The notes beneath the pieces were generated by a model. The model did not search any database and was not told where the DNA came from. It was given only the letters and a program-made list of their open reading frames with translations. From contig NZ_QBKS01000001.1 in assembly GCF_003054285.1 (NCBI RefSeq), positions 1,240,001 through 1,304,000 of the forward strand: a DNA stretch of 64,000 nucleotides, written 5' to 3'. This document shows positions 34,179-42,527 of the stretch, piece after piece (the first letter of the stretch is position 1; each line of letters starts with the position of its first letter). Made by a program: the position numbers and the translations under genes. Source of the stretch: Litoreibacter ponti (GTDB lineage Bacteria > Pseudomonadota > Alphaproteobacteria > Rhodobacterales > Rhodobacteraceae).

Positions 34179-35472
34179 AGCGCAGCGCCTCCACCGGGTT
34201 CATCCGGGCCGCCCGACGCGCAGGAAAGATCGTCACCACGAAGCTCAGGAACAGCGATAGCGAGATCGCCGACAGCACGTCCCCCGTCTCAAGCCGCGCG
34301 GGCAGTTTCGAGATCAGCCGGACCGACGGGTCCCAGACCCCGCCGCCTGCGACCCAGTTCACCACTGCGAATATCTCGTCGATATAGATCGCAAACAGGC
34401 AGCCAAGGATCATGCCGCAGATCGTGCCAATCACGCCGATACTCGCGCCGCAGATGAAGAAAACCCGCAGCACCGAGCCCTCGGACAGGCCCATGGTGCG
34501 CAGAATTCCGATATCGCGGCCCTTGTTTTTGACCAGCATGATCAGGCCCGAGACGATGTTCATCGAGGCGATCAGCACAAGGATCGACAGGATCAGGAAC
34601 ATCACATTGTCTTCCATCTCGAGCGCATTGAGGAACGCGCCGGAGCTGTCTTTCCACGTCCACAAAAGCGCCCCGTCGCCCGCGGCAGAGATCAGCGCGC
34701 GTTCGGAATTGCCAACATTTTCCGGGTCTTCAAGGATCACTTCAATCTCGTCGGCGAACCCTTCGCGGTTGAAGAATTCCTGCGCCTTCTCAAACGGCAG
34801 ATAAACCCGCGTGCGATCGATGTCGTAGCGCCCGACTTGGAAAATATAGACGACCTCGTAGGCGACTTGCCGGATGGAGCCGCCAAACGGGCTGCTGGAG
34901 CCGTTGGGTGAGATCAGCCGCACCTTGTCGCCGACATTGGCCCCAAGCGCGCGCGCCACGCCCCAGCCGATGGCGATGCCATTCTCGAACTGGTTGATAT
35001 CGCCCGCGCTTTGTTCGGGGTTTGCGACCCGGCGGATTTTGCCCAGATCGGCGGTCTGGATGCCGAAAACCTCGACCCCAGCATTCCCCCCGCCCGGGAT
35101 CGACGCCATGACCTGGCCCTTCACCAGAGGCGTCGTGCGCACGACGCCCGGGGCCTCGGCCAGCTTCGCGGCAAGCCCGTCGTAGTCCGAAATCACCCGC
35201 GCAAAGGTGCCGTTGGCGGTTTCTTGCCCAGAGGAGTAGACCGTCACATGGGCGTTCGCGCCAAGGATCGTGTCGACAAATTCGTAGCGAAAGCCCGAGC
35301 GTACGGCGAGCGTAATGATCAGCGCTGCCACGGCCAGCGTAATGCCGATGAGCGAGATCCAGGTCATGACCGAGACCCCACCCTCGCTGCGTTTTGCGCG
35401 CAGGTAGCGCCACGCGATCATCCACTCGAAACCGGCAAAGGGCGCGGGCGTTTTGGGGCTGCTCTGGCTCAC
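34171..35472 (-). CDS. lolC: Lipoprotein-releasing ABC transporter permease
   Basis: A 433-residue LolC/LolE-type permease. The N-terminal segment FEWMIAWRYLRAKRSEGGVSVMTWISLIGITLAVAALI includes the first helix; a large periplasmic domain follows, then three helices (MFLILSILVLIASMNIVSGL, the region after GIGT, and the C-terminal SLFLSFVVTIFPARRAARM). One permease gene is present rather than a lolC/lolE pair, as is common in alphaproteobacteria. It starts at GTG 35472 behind gaggagctcc. In many relatives proS stands immediately upstream; here proS is 5 kb away. Confidence 0.9.
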   Translation of the reverse strand: MSQSSPKTPAPFAGFEWMIAWRYLRAKRSEGGVSVMTWISLIGITLAVAALIITLAVRSGFRYEFVDTILGANAHVTVYSSGQETANGTFARVISDYDGLAAKLAEAPGVVRTTPLVKGQVMASIPGGGNAGVEVFGIQTADLGKIRRVANPEQSAGDINQFENGIAIGWGVARALGANVGDKVRLISPNGSSSPFGGSIRQVAYEVVYIFQVGRYDIDRTRVYLPFEKAQEFFNREGFADEIEVILEDPENVGNSERALISAAGDGALLWTWKDSSGAFLNALEMEDNVMFLILSILVLIASMNIVSGLIMLVKNKGRDIGILRTMGLSEGSVLRVFFICGASIGVIGTICGMILGCLFAIYIDEIFAVVNWVAGGGVWDPSVRLISKLPARLETGDVLSAISLSLFLSFVVTIFPARRAARMNPVEALRYE

Positions 35473-35773
35473 TCTCGGAGCTCCTCGTCACTCTTTTGCC
35501 CTGACATGTGCGCTGTCGCGCCCGCGTGGTCAAGCCCGGGGCCGCTGCGGCACGATAGGTGTGCAAGACTTGCCCATATTCCCGCAAGAGCGGGCGTTTT
35601 TCCCGGCAAGTTCCCGTGATGCAAGGCAAAGTGGCGGATTTGGGAGCTTTTCAGGCCCTTTCTTCGGGAAATTCGCGCAAGCTGAGGCGGGGGATGCTCG
35701 ATAAAAGCCTATGCGCGATTTGGCGCGGGCGGGCCTATCCTGAACTTGGGACAGCAAAGAAGGGACTTAGGAA
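35473..35773. other. 301-bp intergenic region between lolC and the stress-protein gene
   Basis: No gene is supportable here. It must contain the divergent promoters of lolC and the universal stress protein. A nested inverted repeat is visible: ACTTGCC (35568-35574) with GGCAAGT (35605-35611) outside, and CCCGC (35581-35585) with GCGGG (35590-35594) inside, the latter followed by TTTTT at 35597-35601. CCTATCC near 35736-35742 could be a -10 element for the downstream gene. Confidence 0.5.
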
Positions 35774-36211
35774 ATGTCTGCAAAACTTGTCATCGGTCTC
35801 GATGGTCACAGCTCAGGCGAACGCGCGCTGGAGTTCGCGTCCAACCTGGCCAAGCAGATCGGCAGCTGCGAGCTGCTGGTGGTGTACGTTATCGAGTGGT
35901 CACCCTACTCCTTCCAAACCGCGGAAGAGAATGCCGAGCGGCACAAGCGCCGCGAACAGGAAGTGTCGACCGCACGTGAGCGGGTCGTGGACCCGGCCAT
36001 TGAAAACCTCACCTCGCAGGGGCTGAACGCCACTGCAATCGTTCGCCATGGTGATGTGGCTGACACGCTCAACAGCGTCGCCAAGAAGGAAGGCGCGGCG
36101 CAGATCATCGTGGCCCGCTCCACCGACAAGAGCCTGTCCAAGCGCATCTTCGGCAGCTCCACCGCAAACCTTGTGATGGAGGCCACCGTGCCCGTCACGG
36201 TCGTCAACTAG
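35774..36211 (+). CDS. Universal stress protein (UspA family)
   Basis: A 145-residue single-domain USP. It begins MSAKLVIGLDGHSSGERALE and ends with the ATP-loop type segment IIVARSTDKSLSKRIFGSST followed by NLVMEATVPVTVVN. The usual G-2x-G-9x-G(S/T) loop is replaced by RSTDKSLSKRIFGSS, so ATP binding may be weak. ATG 35774 follows cttaggaa. Such proteins are induced by starvation and other stress. The symporter gene starts 9 bases after the stop, so the two probably form one transcript ended at 37823. Confidence 0.9.
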   Translation: MSAKLVIGLDGHSSGERALEFASNLAKQIGSCELLVVYVIEWSPYSFQTAEENAERHKRREQEVSTARERVVDPAIENLTSQGLNATAIVRHGDVADTLNSVAKKEGAAQIIVARSTDKSLSKRIFGSSTANLVMEATVPVTVVN

Positions 36212-36220
36212 GGGGACGTC

Positions 36221-37774
36221 ATGCAGCAGTTCAAATACCTCGCGGCCAGCACGGCCGCCCTCGCGGCCTCGGTCGCGCCAGCGCTCGCGCAGGAGGCCGA
36301 AAGCCTAGATGCGCGGGTCAATGCGGCCTTCGCAGCCGCAACGGGTCCCTTCGTGAGCCTGATCTTCGCCCCGTTCCCCGGCACGACCTTCCCTTGGATC
36401 GTGATGTGGCTGGTGGTCGCGGCGTCGATCTTCACGCTTTACTTCGGCTTTGTGCAGTTTCGCTACTTCTTCCACTCGATCTCGCTGGTCAAAGGCGACT
36501 ATTCCGACCCCAACGACGCGGGCGAGGTCAGCCACTTCCAGGCGCTGGCCACTGCCCTGTCGGGCACCGTGGGCCTTGGCAACATCGCGGGCGTGGCGGT
36601 CGCCGTGGGCATCGGTGGGCCGGGAGCCACGTTTTGGATGATCCTTGCGGGTCTTCTGGGCATGGCGTCGAAGTTCACCGAGTGCACCTTGGGCGTGAAG
36701 TACCGCAACGAATACCCCGACGGCACCGTCTCGGGCGGACCGATGTACTACATGTCCAAGGGCTTTGACGAGCTGGGCCTGCCCGGCGGCAAGATCCTAG
36801 CCGTGCTGTTCTCGATCTTCTGTATCCTCGGCGCGCTTGGCGGGGGCAACATGTTCCAGGCCAACCAAGCCCATGCGCAGATCACCCAGATCACCGGGGA
36901 ATATCCCGGCTGGATCACCGGCATCATCTTCGCCGCCGTGGTCTTCGCGGTGATCGTGGGCGGCATCAAGTCCATCGCCCGGGTGACCGAGAAGGTCGTG
37001 CCCTTTATGGGCATCATGTATGTGGCTGCGGCGCTGATCATCCTGCTGGTCAATTTCGACATGATCGGCTGGGCCTTCGGCCAGATCTTCGCAGGTGCCT
37101 TCACCGGGCTTGGCGTGGCGGGCGGCTTTGTCGGCGCGCTGATCCAGGGCTTCAAGCGGGCGGCCTTCTCCAACGAGGCGGGCGTGGGCTCTGCGGCCAT
37201 CGCCCACTCGGCGGTGCGCACCAAGGAGCCCATCACCGAAGGCTTCGTGTCGCTACTGGAGCCGCTGATCGACACGGTCGTGATCTGCACCATGACGGCG
37301 CTGGTCATCGTGATCTCTCAGCAGCTTATCGTGGACGAGGCGACTGGTCTCTACATGCTAAACGAGGCGGGCACGGCCATCGCGACGGTCGACGGAAACT
37401 CCGGTGTGGCGTTGACGTCTGCGGCGTTCGGCTCCGGCATCAGCTGGTTCCCGTATGTGCTGGCGCTGGCGGTGGTGCTGTTTGCCTTCTCGACCATGAT
37501 CTCGTGGAGCTACTACGGCCTGAAGGCGTGGACCTATCTCTTCGGCGAGGGCCACACGAAGGAGCTGATCTTCAAGATCATCTTCTGCGTCTTCATCGTG
37601 ATCGGCGCGGCCGCGTCGCTAGGCCCCGTGATCGACTTCTCCGACGCGGCAATCTTCGCCATGGCGGTGGTCAACATCACGGCTCTCTACTTCCTGATGA
37701 AGCTGGTTCGGGCCGAGCTCGCCTCCTACGGCGCGCGGCTGAAATCCGGCGAGATCAAGAAGTTCGAGCACTAG
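36221..37774 (+). CDS. AGCS family alanine/glycine:cation symporter
   Basis: A 517-residue Na+- or H+-coupled amino-acid importer. The family markers are GTVGLGNIAGVAVAVGIGGPGATFWM in the second helix region and FSNEAGVGSAAIAHSA in the eighth. There are about eleven helices. The N-terminus has a signal-peptide-like extension (MQQFKYLAASTAALAASVAP, then ALAQE) before the first helix, which places the N-terminus outside. ATG 36221 follows gggggac. The gene is preceded by the stress-protein gene and ended by a strong intrinsic terminator. Confidence 0.92.
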   Translation: MQQFKYLAASTAALAASVAPALAQEAESLDARVNAAFAAATGPFVSLIFAPFPGTTFPWIVMWLVVAASIFTLYFGFVQFRYFFHSISLVKGDYSDPNDAGEVSHFQALATALSGTVGLGNIAGVAVAVGIGGPGATFWMILAGLLGMASKFTECTLGVKYRNEYPDGTVSGGPMYYMSKGFDELGLPGGKILAVLFSIFCILGALGGGNMFQANQAHAQITQITGEYPGWITGIIFAAVVFAVIVGGIKSIARVTEKVVPFMGIMYVAAALIILLVNFDMIGWAFGQIFAGAFTGLGVAGGFVGALIQGFKRAAFSNEAGVGSAAIAHSAVRTKEPITEGFVSLLEPLIDTVVICTMTALVIVISQQLIVDEATGLYMLNEAGTAIATVDGNSGVALTSAAFGSGISWFPYVLALAVVLFAFSTMISWSYYGLKAWTYLFGEGHTKELIFKIIFCVFIVIGAAASLGPVIDFSDAAIFAMAVVNITALYFLMKLVRAELASYGARLKSGEIKKFEH

Positions 37775-37795
37775 GGCGCAACCGAAAAGACTGCG

Positions 37796-37823
37796 AAAGG
37801 GCGCCTGCACGGGCGCCCTTTTT
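37796..37823 (+). terminator. Intrinsic terminator after the symporter gene
   Basis: AAAGGGCGCC (37796-37805) pairs over ten bases with GGCGCCCTTT (37812-37821) around a 6-base loop, and the T-run extends to 37823. It lies 21 bases after the symporter stop and 10 bases before the convergent GT25 stop. Confidence 0.92.
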
Positions 37824-37833
37824 CAATGCCACT

Positions 37834-38685
37834 TCAATGCCATTTCAGGTCCGGCTCGGTTGCAATCTGGCCGTAGACGCCCCCTTGGGCGAGGGTCGCC
37901 TCGATCCGCTTGGCCTGCGCCTTGCGATGGCGCGTCCGCAATAGCTCCTTGCGCGCACGGTAGAGCAGAGGTCCGGTGTAGCGGCGGTCCCTGCGACGCG
38001 CGACATCGACCCGCTTGGTCACCTGCAGAAACTCCGGCACCTGCCGCTCGGGCGAGGTGAATCCGCCGAATTGCGCCTGAAGGGCGATCACCGGCTCAAG
38101 CTGCAAGATCTCCAGCCCATGGCCCCGCGCGCCGCGTTCCTGCGGCGTCGGGTCGAAAAGGTAGTCGTCGAGCGTCCTTTCGATCCGCGCATCGCGGGCC
38201 AGAATGCCGGCGGTTTCGGCGTCCAGCATGTAGGCGGCGGCACTTGCGCCCAGCGATTTCAGCGGATGCAACGCCGCGCCTTCGATTTGCAGGGTGGCCG
38301 GTGCGCACAACACAGCGTCCCCCGTGGCATCAAGCCGGATCAACCCCCGTACCTGCGCATCAAGGAGCGCTTGGACCCGATTGCCGAACTGGTCGGAGAA
38401 CAAAAGGTCATCCTCCAGAACCAACCCTGTCTCACCTGACGCCGCGATCTTTTCCCACGCGTCCTTGTGGCTGCGAAAAATCTCGATATCGGAGGGCCCA
38501 AGTGCCCAGCGGTCGCTGCGCCAGCGGCCCGGACGGTACTCCGCAGGCGGCGTCCAGTCCGGGGCCTTGATGTCGACGGCCATGGCGCGCTGAACCTGCG
38601 CCTCGGGCAGAAGCCGCGAAAGCTCGGCGCGCATGTAGTCGCGACGATCCTGCGCCCGGTCGAGATTTATCAGGAAGATTTTCAT
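37834..38685 (-). CDS. Glycosyltransferase family 25 protein
   Basis: A 283-residue GT25 protein. It begins MKIFLINLDRAQDRRDYMRA and has the acidic motif GLVLEDDLLFSDQF, with GASAAAYMLDAETAGIL and LDDYLFDPT further on. Members add galactose or similar sugars to lipopolysaccharide or capsule in the cytoplasm. ATG 38685 follows ggagag. It is the last gene of a proS-FkbM-GT2-GT25 series, 46 bases after GT2. Downstream of its stop a 12-base unit (TTCAATGCCAC/T) is duplicated in tandem. Confidence 0.85.
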   Translation of the reverse strand: MKIFLINLDRAQDRRDYMRAELSRLLPEAQVQRAMAVDIKAPDWTPPAEYRPGRWRSDRWALGPSDIEIFRSHKDAWEKIAASGETGLVLEDDLLFSDQFGNRVQALLDAQVRGLIRLDATGDAVLCAPATLQIEGAALHPLKSLGASAAAYMLDAETAGILARDARIERTLDDYLFDPTPQERGARGHGLEILQLEPVIALQAQFGGFTSPERQVPEFLQVTKRVDVARRRDRRYTGPLLYRARKELLRTRHRKAQAKRIEATLAQGGVYGQIATEPDLKWH

Positions 38686-38731
38686 TCAGCACTCACTCTC
38701 CAAACGGGCCATGCGCCTGACGAAATCATTG

Positions 38732-39640
38732 TCATGACAGCCGCCCACGACCGGTTGCGGCCCGGCGCAGCGATTTGACCATGCTGTGCCAGGCAGCGCG
38801 GCGCAGGGTCTGCGGAATGCCTTTCTTGCGCCAGATTGCAAAGGCGACGCGAAATGGCATGTGACCGGCATCGAACCAACGCTCTCGGGCGGCTTGATCG
38901 AAATCGGACAGATCAACGAGATTTCCCAGGATATCGCCCCAAATGGCTGCGTGATCGGCGCGCACGGCCGCGGTGTTGGACGACGCCCCACCGGAAAAGA
39001 ACTTGCTTGTTACCTGCTTCACAAAAGCGCCTTGGTACCCGGCGACCACCATTCTCAGAATGAAGTCATAATCGCTTGTGGTCCGGTAGCGCAGATCGTG
39101 CCCGCCAAGCGCGTTGAACATCTCGCGCGAGAAGGCCGCCGAGTTATGGCCAAAGGGCACGCGTTGCAGAACAGATTTCAATGACGGCCGGCCCAGAAGC
39201 TTTTCGGCACCCATCTCGTGATCCACGGATATTGTTTGGCCGAAGACAAAATCCAGATCATGCGCCTCCAACGGCGCCGCGAGGTGGCTCAGTGCTTTGG
39301 GGCCTCCCATCAGGTCGTCTGAATTCAAGAAGATGATGTATCGCCCGGATGCGCGCGCCACGGCACGGTTCATCCCATCGTAGATCCCCGTATCGCCGAC
39401 GCTTTCGACCTTGGTCTCAATGTGGTCCGGGGCCTCACTGGCAATGTCTCGGAGAATTTCAACGGTTCCATCTGTCGAGCCGCCATCTTGAATGATGTGC
39501 TCGACCGACACGTAGTCCTGCGCCCAAAGACTTTCCGCAGCGCGCCGCACCGCATCCACCCGCCCGAGCGAGACAAGGTTCCACGTCACCGTAACGATGG
39601 AAAAGAACGGTGACTGGTTTTGTCCACGCTGAGGCTGCAA
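38732..39640 (-). CDS. Glycosyltransferase family 2 protein
   Basis: A 302-residue GT2 enzyme with the GT-A fold. FSIVTVTWNLVSLGRVDAVR opens the catalytic domain, followed by HIIQDGGSTDGTVEIL, DTGIYDGMNRAVARASGRYI and FLNSDDLM, where the DD binds the metal-nucleotide sugar. The start is the TTG at 39640 after ggaagcgag; no ATG in this frame precedes the conserved SIVTVTWN. It would transfer a sugar to a surface glycan. It begins 21 bases after the FkbM gene, and its GC content (57% in the one 60-base line I counted) is lower than that of proS. Confidence 0.88.
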   Translation of the reverse strand: MQPQRGQNQSPFFSIVTVTWNLVSLGRVDAVRRAAESLWAQDYVSVEHIIQDGGSTDGTVEILRDIASEAPDHIETKVESVGDTGIYDGMNRAVARASGRYIIFLNSDDLMGGPKALSHLAAPLEAHDLDFVFGQTISVDHEMGAEKLLGRPSLKSVLQRVPFGHNSAAFSREMFNALGGHDLRYRTTSDYDFILRMVVAGYQGAFVKQVTSKFFSGGASSNTAAVRADHAAIWGDILGNLVDLSDFDQAARERWFDAGHMPFRVAFAIWRKKGIPQTLRRAAWHSMVKSLRRAATGRGRLS

Positions 39641-39661
39641 GGCTCGCTTCCATCCGCTGAA

Positions 39662-40504
39662 TTATGATGTCCACCGCCAAAAAGCGGGCGTCGGCACGTC
39701 GTCGAACTCTTCCACATTTCTTTGGTCCAGTGTGTGGGGAATCTGGGCGGGCGTCAGCGGGCCCGTCACGCGATCCCGCCTCAAATACGTGGCCTCCACG
39801 TATCGGGACATGTCGCGGCCCTTCAATTTGAAGTTTAACGCCGTGTTGTTTGTATGCAGATGACACAGGACATGGGTTTCACCCAGCCGTGCTATCGCTT
39901 TGGACATTTTTTCGAACTGCGCTCGGTCGAAAACCCGGTCGAGGTCGTGATATTCGATCAGGATCACGCGGAAGCGCCCCAGCACCTCATCCGAGGTCGC
40001 ATTCAGGACGTCATATTCCGCACCTTCGATATCCATTTGCAGAAGGAGATCATCGCCCTGTCCGGAGTTTCCTCCTACCCAAGCGTCCATCGTCATGATG
40101 TCGCCGGAGTCTTCGGTTCCGAGGAACTTTTTCTCAAAGGACATGTTGGGCATCATCCCGGATGGGCGGTCTACTGAAGCGTCTGCGAGGTAGACGTGAT
40201 CAACGCGATCCGCCATTTCGCGATCGAAGCCCAAAGTATCTGAAACACCTGGAGAGAATACGGCGGTGAGCCCCTCAATGTCGTCAGGCACGAGGTAGCC
40301 GCCGTCAAAATCCGGGCCGATGCGCACCAACTCGTGACCGGTCTGCATCGGTTCAAACTGGGCGAGGAATTCCTTAACCTCATCCCAAGGCACCGCATTC
40401 GGCTGAGCGGATTGATTTATGACGCGCTTAGTGGTGCGCGCGGTCTGCCCTTTGCGCTTGCGATTGTGATTCCACCGCGAGAGCGACTGTTTCAAACCTG
40501 GCAT
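39662..40504 (-). CDS. FkbM family methyltransferase
   Basis: A 280-residue SAM-dependent methyltransferase of the FkbM/Methyltransf_21 type. Markers are LVRIGPDFDGGYLVPDDI, VFSPGVSDTLGFDREMADRV and LLLQMDIEGAEYDVLNATSD. Such enzymes O-methylate sugars of surface polysaccharides; the two glycosyltransferase genes downstream support that role. I chose ATG 40504 (MPGLKQSLSRWNHNRKRKGQ), 2 bases after the proS stop and preceded by gggataggt. Two 60-base lines I counted are 53% and 57% GC, against 72% in a proS line, so the gene may have arrived by transfer. Confidence 0.85.
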   Translation of the reverse strand: MPGLKQSLSRWNHNRKRKGQTARTTKRVINQSAQPNAVPWDEVKEFLAQFEPMQTGHELVRIGPDFDGGYLVPDDIEGLTAVFSPGVSDTLGFDREMADRVDHVYLADASVDRPSGMMPNMSFEKKFLGTEDSGDIMTMDAWVGGNSGQGDDLLLQMDIEGAEYDVLNATSDEVLGRFRVILIEYHDLDRVFDRAQFEKMSKAIARLGETHVLCHLHTNNTALNFKLKGRDMSRYVEATYLRRDRVTGPLTPAQIPHTLDQRNVEEFDDVPTPAFWRWTS

Positions 40505-40506
40505 AC

Positions 40507-41856
40507 CTATCCCCTTTGAGCGGCGACGTTGTAGATGCCCGTCAATCGGCCCACCGCCTGCTCGGGCGGCAGTTCCTCGCTCTCGCCGGTGCGACGGGAG
40601 GTCAGCTCGACCACACCGTTCTTCAGCCCCCGCGGGCCGACCGTGATGCGCCACGGCAGGCCGATCAGATCCATGGTGGCAAACTTGCCGCCTGCCCGCT
40701 CGTCGCGGTCGTCATAGAGCGGCTCTAGCCCCAAAGCGGTCAGCGACTTGTAAAGCGCCTCGCAGGCGCCATCGGCCTCTGCGTCGCCCTGCTTGAGGTT
40801 GACGATGCCCACATGGAACGGCGTCACACCCTCGGGCCAGATGATGCCCTTGTCGTCGTGGGATGCCTCGATGATCGCGCCCAGCAGGCGGCTGACGCCA
40901 ATCCCGTGGGAGCCCATATGCACCGGCACCTGCTTGCCATCGGGGCCCTGCACCACGGCGTTCATCGCCTCGGAATACTTGGTGCCGAAGTAGAAGATCT
41001 GCCCGACCTCGATGCCCCGCGCGGTCTTGCGGCGCTCTTCGGGGATTTCGTTGAACAGGGCTTCGTCATGGGTCTCATCGGTGCGGGCATAGAGGTTCGT
41101 AAATTCCTCCATGACACCCGCGCATTGCGCGTGGTCGTCATAGTCGATCTCGCGGTCGCCGAAGGTCAGATCGGTCACAGCGCTGTCATAGAACACCTCG
41201 CTCTCGCCCGTCTCTGCCAGCACGAGGAATTCGTGGGTGTCGTCCCCCCCGATGGGTCCGCTATCGGCGCGCATCGGGATCGCTTGCAGGCCCATCCGCT
41301 CGTAGGTGCGCAGGTAGCTGACCAAGTGGCGGTTGTAGGCGTGCAGCGCGTCTTCCTTTGTCAGATCGAAATTGTAGCCGTCCTTCATGTAGAACTCGCG
41401 TCCGCGCATGACCCCGAAGCGCGGGCGGCGTTCATCGCGAAATTTCCACTGGATCTGGTACATGGTCAGCGGCAGATCCTTGTAGCTGCCCACATGGGAG
41501 CGGAAGATATCGGTGATCAGCTCTTCGGCAGTGGGCGTGAACAGCATATCGCGGTCGTGGCGATCCTTGATGCGCAGCATCTCCTCGCCGTAATCGTCGT
41601 AGCGCCCGCTTTCGCGCCACAGATCCGCCGACTGTATCGTCGGCATCAGCATGGGCATGTGGCCCGCGCGCTGCTGCTCTTCATGCACGATATTTTCTAT
41701 CTTTTTCAGCACCTTGTAGCCCAACGGCAGCCAAGAATAGATACCTGCGGAGGCCTGCTTGATCATGCCCGCGCGCAGCATGTAGCGGTGCGAGACGATC
41801 TGCGCCTCGGCGGGCGTTTCTTTGAGGACGGGCAGGAAGTAGCGGGACAGGCGCAT
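40507..41856 (-). CDS. proS: Prolyl-tRNA synthetase, short form
   Basis: A 449-residue class II synthetase. Motif 1 is in the AGIYSWLPLGYKVLKKIENIV region, motif 2 is IQWKFRDERRPRFGVMRGREFYMKD, and motif 3 is GSHGIGVSRLLGAIIEASHD. The anticodon-binding domain follows. The roughly 180-residue editing insertion of E. coli ProS (572 aa) is absent, as is usual for alphaproteobacterial ProS. It charges tRNA-Pro in the cytoplasm. ATG 41856 begins MRLSRYFLPVLKETPAEAQI. An FkbM gene follows 2 bases after the stop. Confidence 0.95.
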   Translation of the reverse strand: MRLSRYFLPVLKETPAEAQIVSHRYMLRAGMIKQASAGIYSWLPLGYKVLKKIENIVHEEQQRAGHMPMLMPTIQSADLWRESGRYDDYGEEMLRIKDRHDRDMLFTPTAEELITDIFRSHVGSYKDLPLTMYQIQWKFRDERRPRFGVMRGREFYMKDGYNFDLTKEDALHAYNRHLVSYLRTYERMGLQAIPMRADSGPIGGDDTHEFLVLAETGESEVFYDSAVTDLTFGDREIDYDDHAQCAGVMEEFTNLYARTDETHDEALFNEIPEERRKTARGIEVGQIFYFGTKYSEAMNAVVQGPDGKQVPVHMGSHGIGVSRLLGAIIEASHDDKGIIWPEGVTPFHVGIVNLKQGDAEADGACEALYKSLTALGLEPLYDDRDERAGGKFATMDLIGLPWRITVGPRGLKNGVVELTSRRTGESEELPPEQAVGRLTGIYNVAAQRG

Positions 41857-41918
41857 TACGAGGCTCTCTGAGGATCAGCGGTTCGGTCTTCGTTACGCCA
41901 TGGGCGCGGAGGGGGCAA

Positions 41919-42527
41919 CTATTCGTCGATGGAGCAGCAGCCATGGCCCAGCACGGGGTCGACGTAGTGCAGCCCATAGCGCCGGTCGGACATTCCGTCG
42001 GAGCAAGACCCGGGCAGGATGCGGCCCCGCACAGAGCTGTCCGAAAAGCCCCAGTCGAACAGCAGGCCGGTCTGGGTCAGATCGACATTCTCGGGGCTTG
42101 GGGCCACAAAAGTCAGCGGCTGCGCGCCTCGCTCATCGGGGGTGGACAGAATGAAGGCCGAAGGCGCGAGCCGAACTTGCCAGAACGGCTCATTTCCAAG
42201 GCACACAAGCGTCTCGGGCAGCCCAAGACTGTTGGTCGGCACCTCGCGCGCGCCGAGAAATCTAGTCGAAACCCACCCCGCCCGCTCGCCGATATTGATC
42301 TGCGCCCAGCGGCCTTCGCGGCTGAGGGCAAGTACCTCGACCCAGTCGTCGTCATGGGCAAGCGTGCCCAACAGCTCGGCGCGCACATTCGGCGCGGCAC
42401 GCACGTTGAGCGCATCGTCCGAGGCCACTCCTGTCACCGTGTAGATCGCCGGAAATCCCGGGTCGGGCGTGTCCTGCGCGACGGCGGGCAGCGCCCACGC
42501 ACACAGCAGCGCCACCCACCGCGTCAT
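41919..42527 (-). CDS. Exported SH3-domain protein
   Basis: A 202-residue periplasmic protein. The signal peptide is MTRWVALLCAWALPAVAQ-DT. Residues 27-95 form a bacterial SH3 domain (YTVTGVASDDALNVRAAPNV, then WAQINIGERAGWVSTRFL). The C-terminal part (ETLVCLGNEPFWQVRLAPSA, then CSDGMSDRRYGLHYVDPVLG) resembles the metal- or lipid-linked COG3650-type domain and has four cysteines, two adjacent near the end (GHGCCSIDE). Function is unknown; SH3 domains in this position usually bind peptidoglycan. The start overlaps the ppx stop by 4 bases. Confidence 0.85.
   Translation of the reverse strand: MTRWVALLCAWALPAVAQDTPDPGFPAIYTVTGVASDDALNVRAAPNVRAELLGTLAHDDDWVEVLALSREGRWAQINIGERAGWVSTRFLGAREVPTNSLGLPETLVCLGNEPFWQVRLAPSAFILSTPDERGAQPLTFVAPSPENVDLTQTGLLFDWGFSDSSVRGRILPGSCSDGMSDRRYGLHYVDPVLGHGCCSIDE

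Noticed and set aside
37820..37860. Tandem TTCAATGCCAC/T duplication as a regulatory repeat
   Set aside because: Only two 12-base units at the end of the GT25 gene, best explained by local slippage.
40507..41856. proS as a truncated gene because it is 120 residues shorter than E. coli ProS
   Set aside because: All three class II motifs and the anticodon domain are present; the missing part is the editing insertion, commonly absent in alphaproteobacteria.
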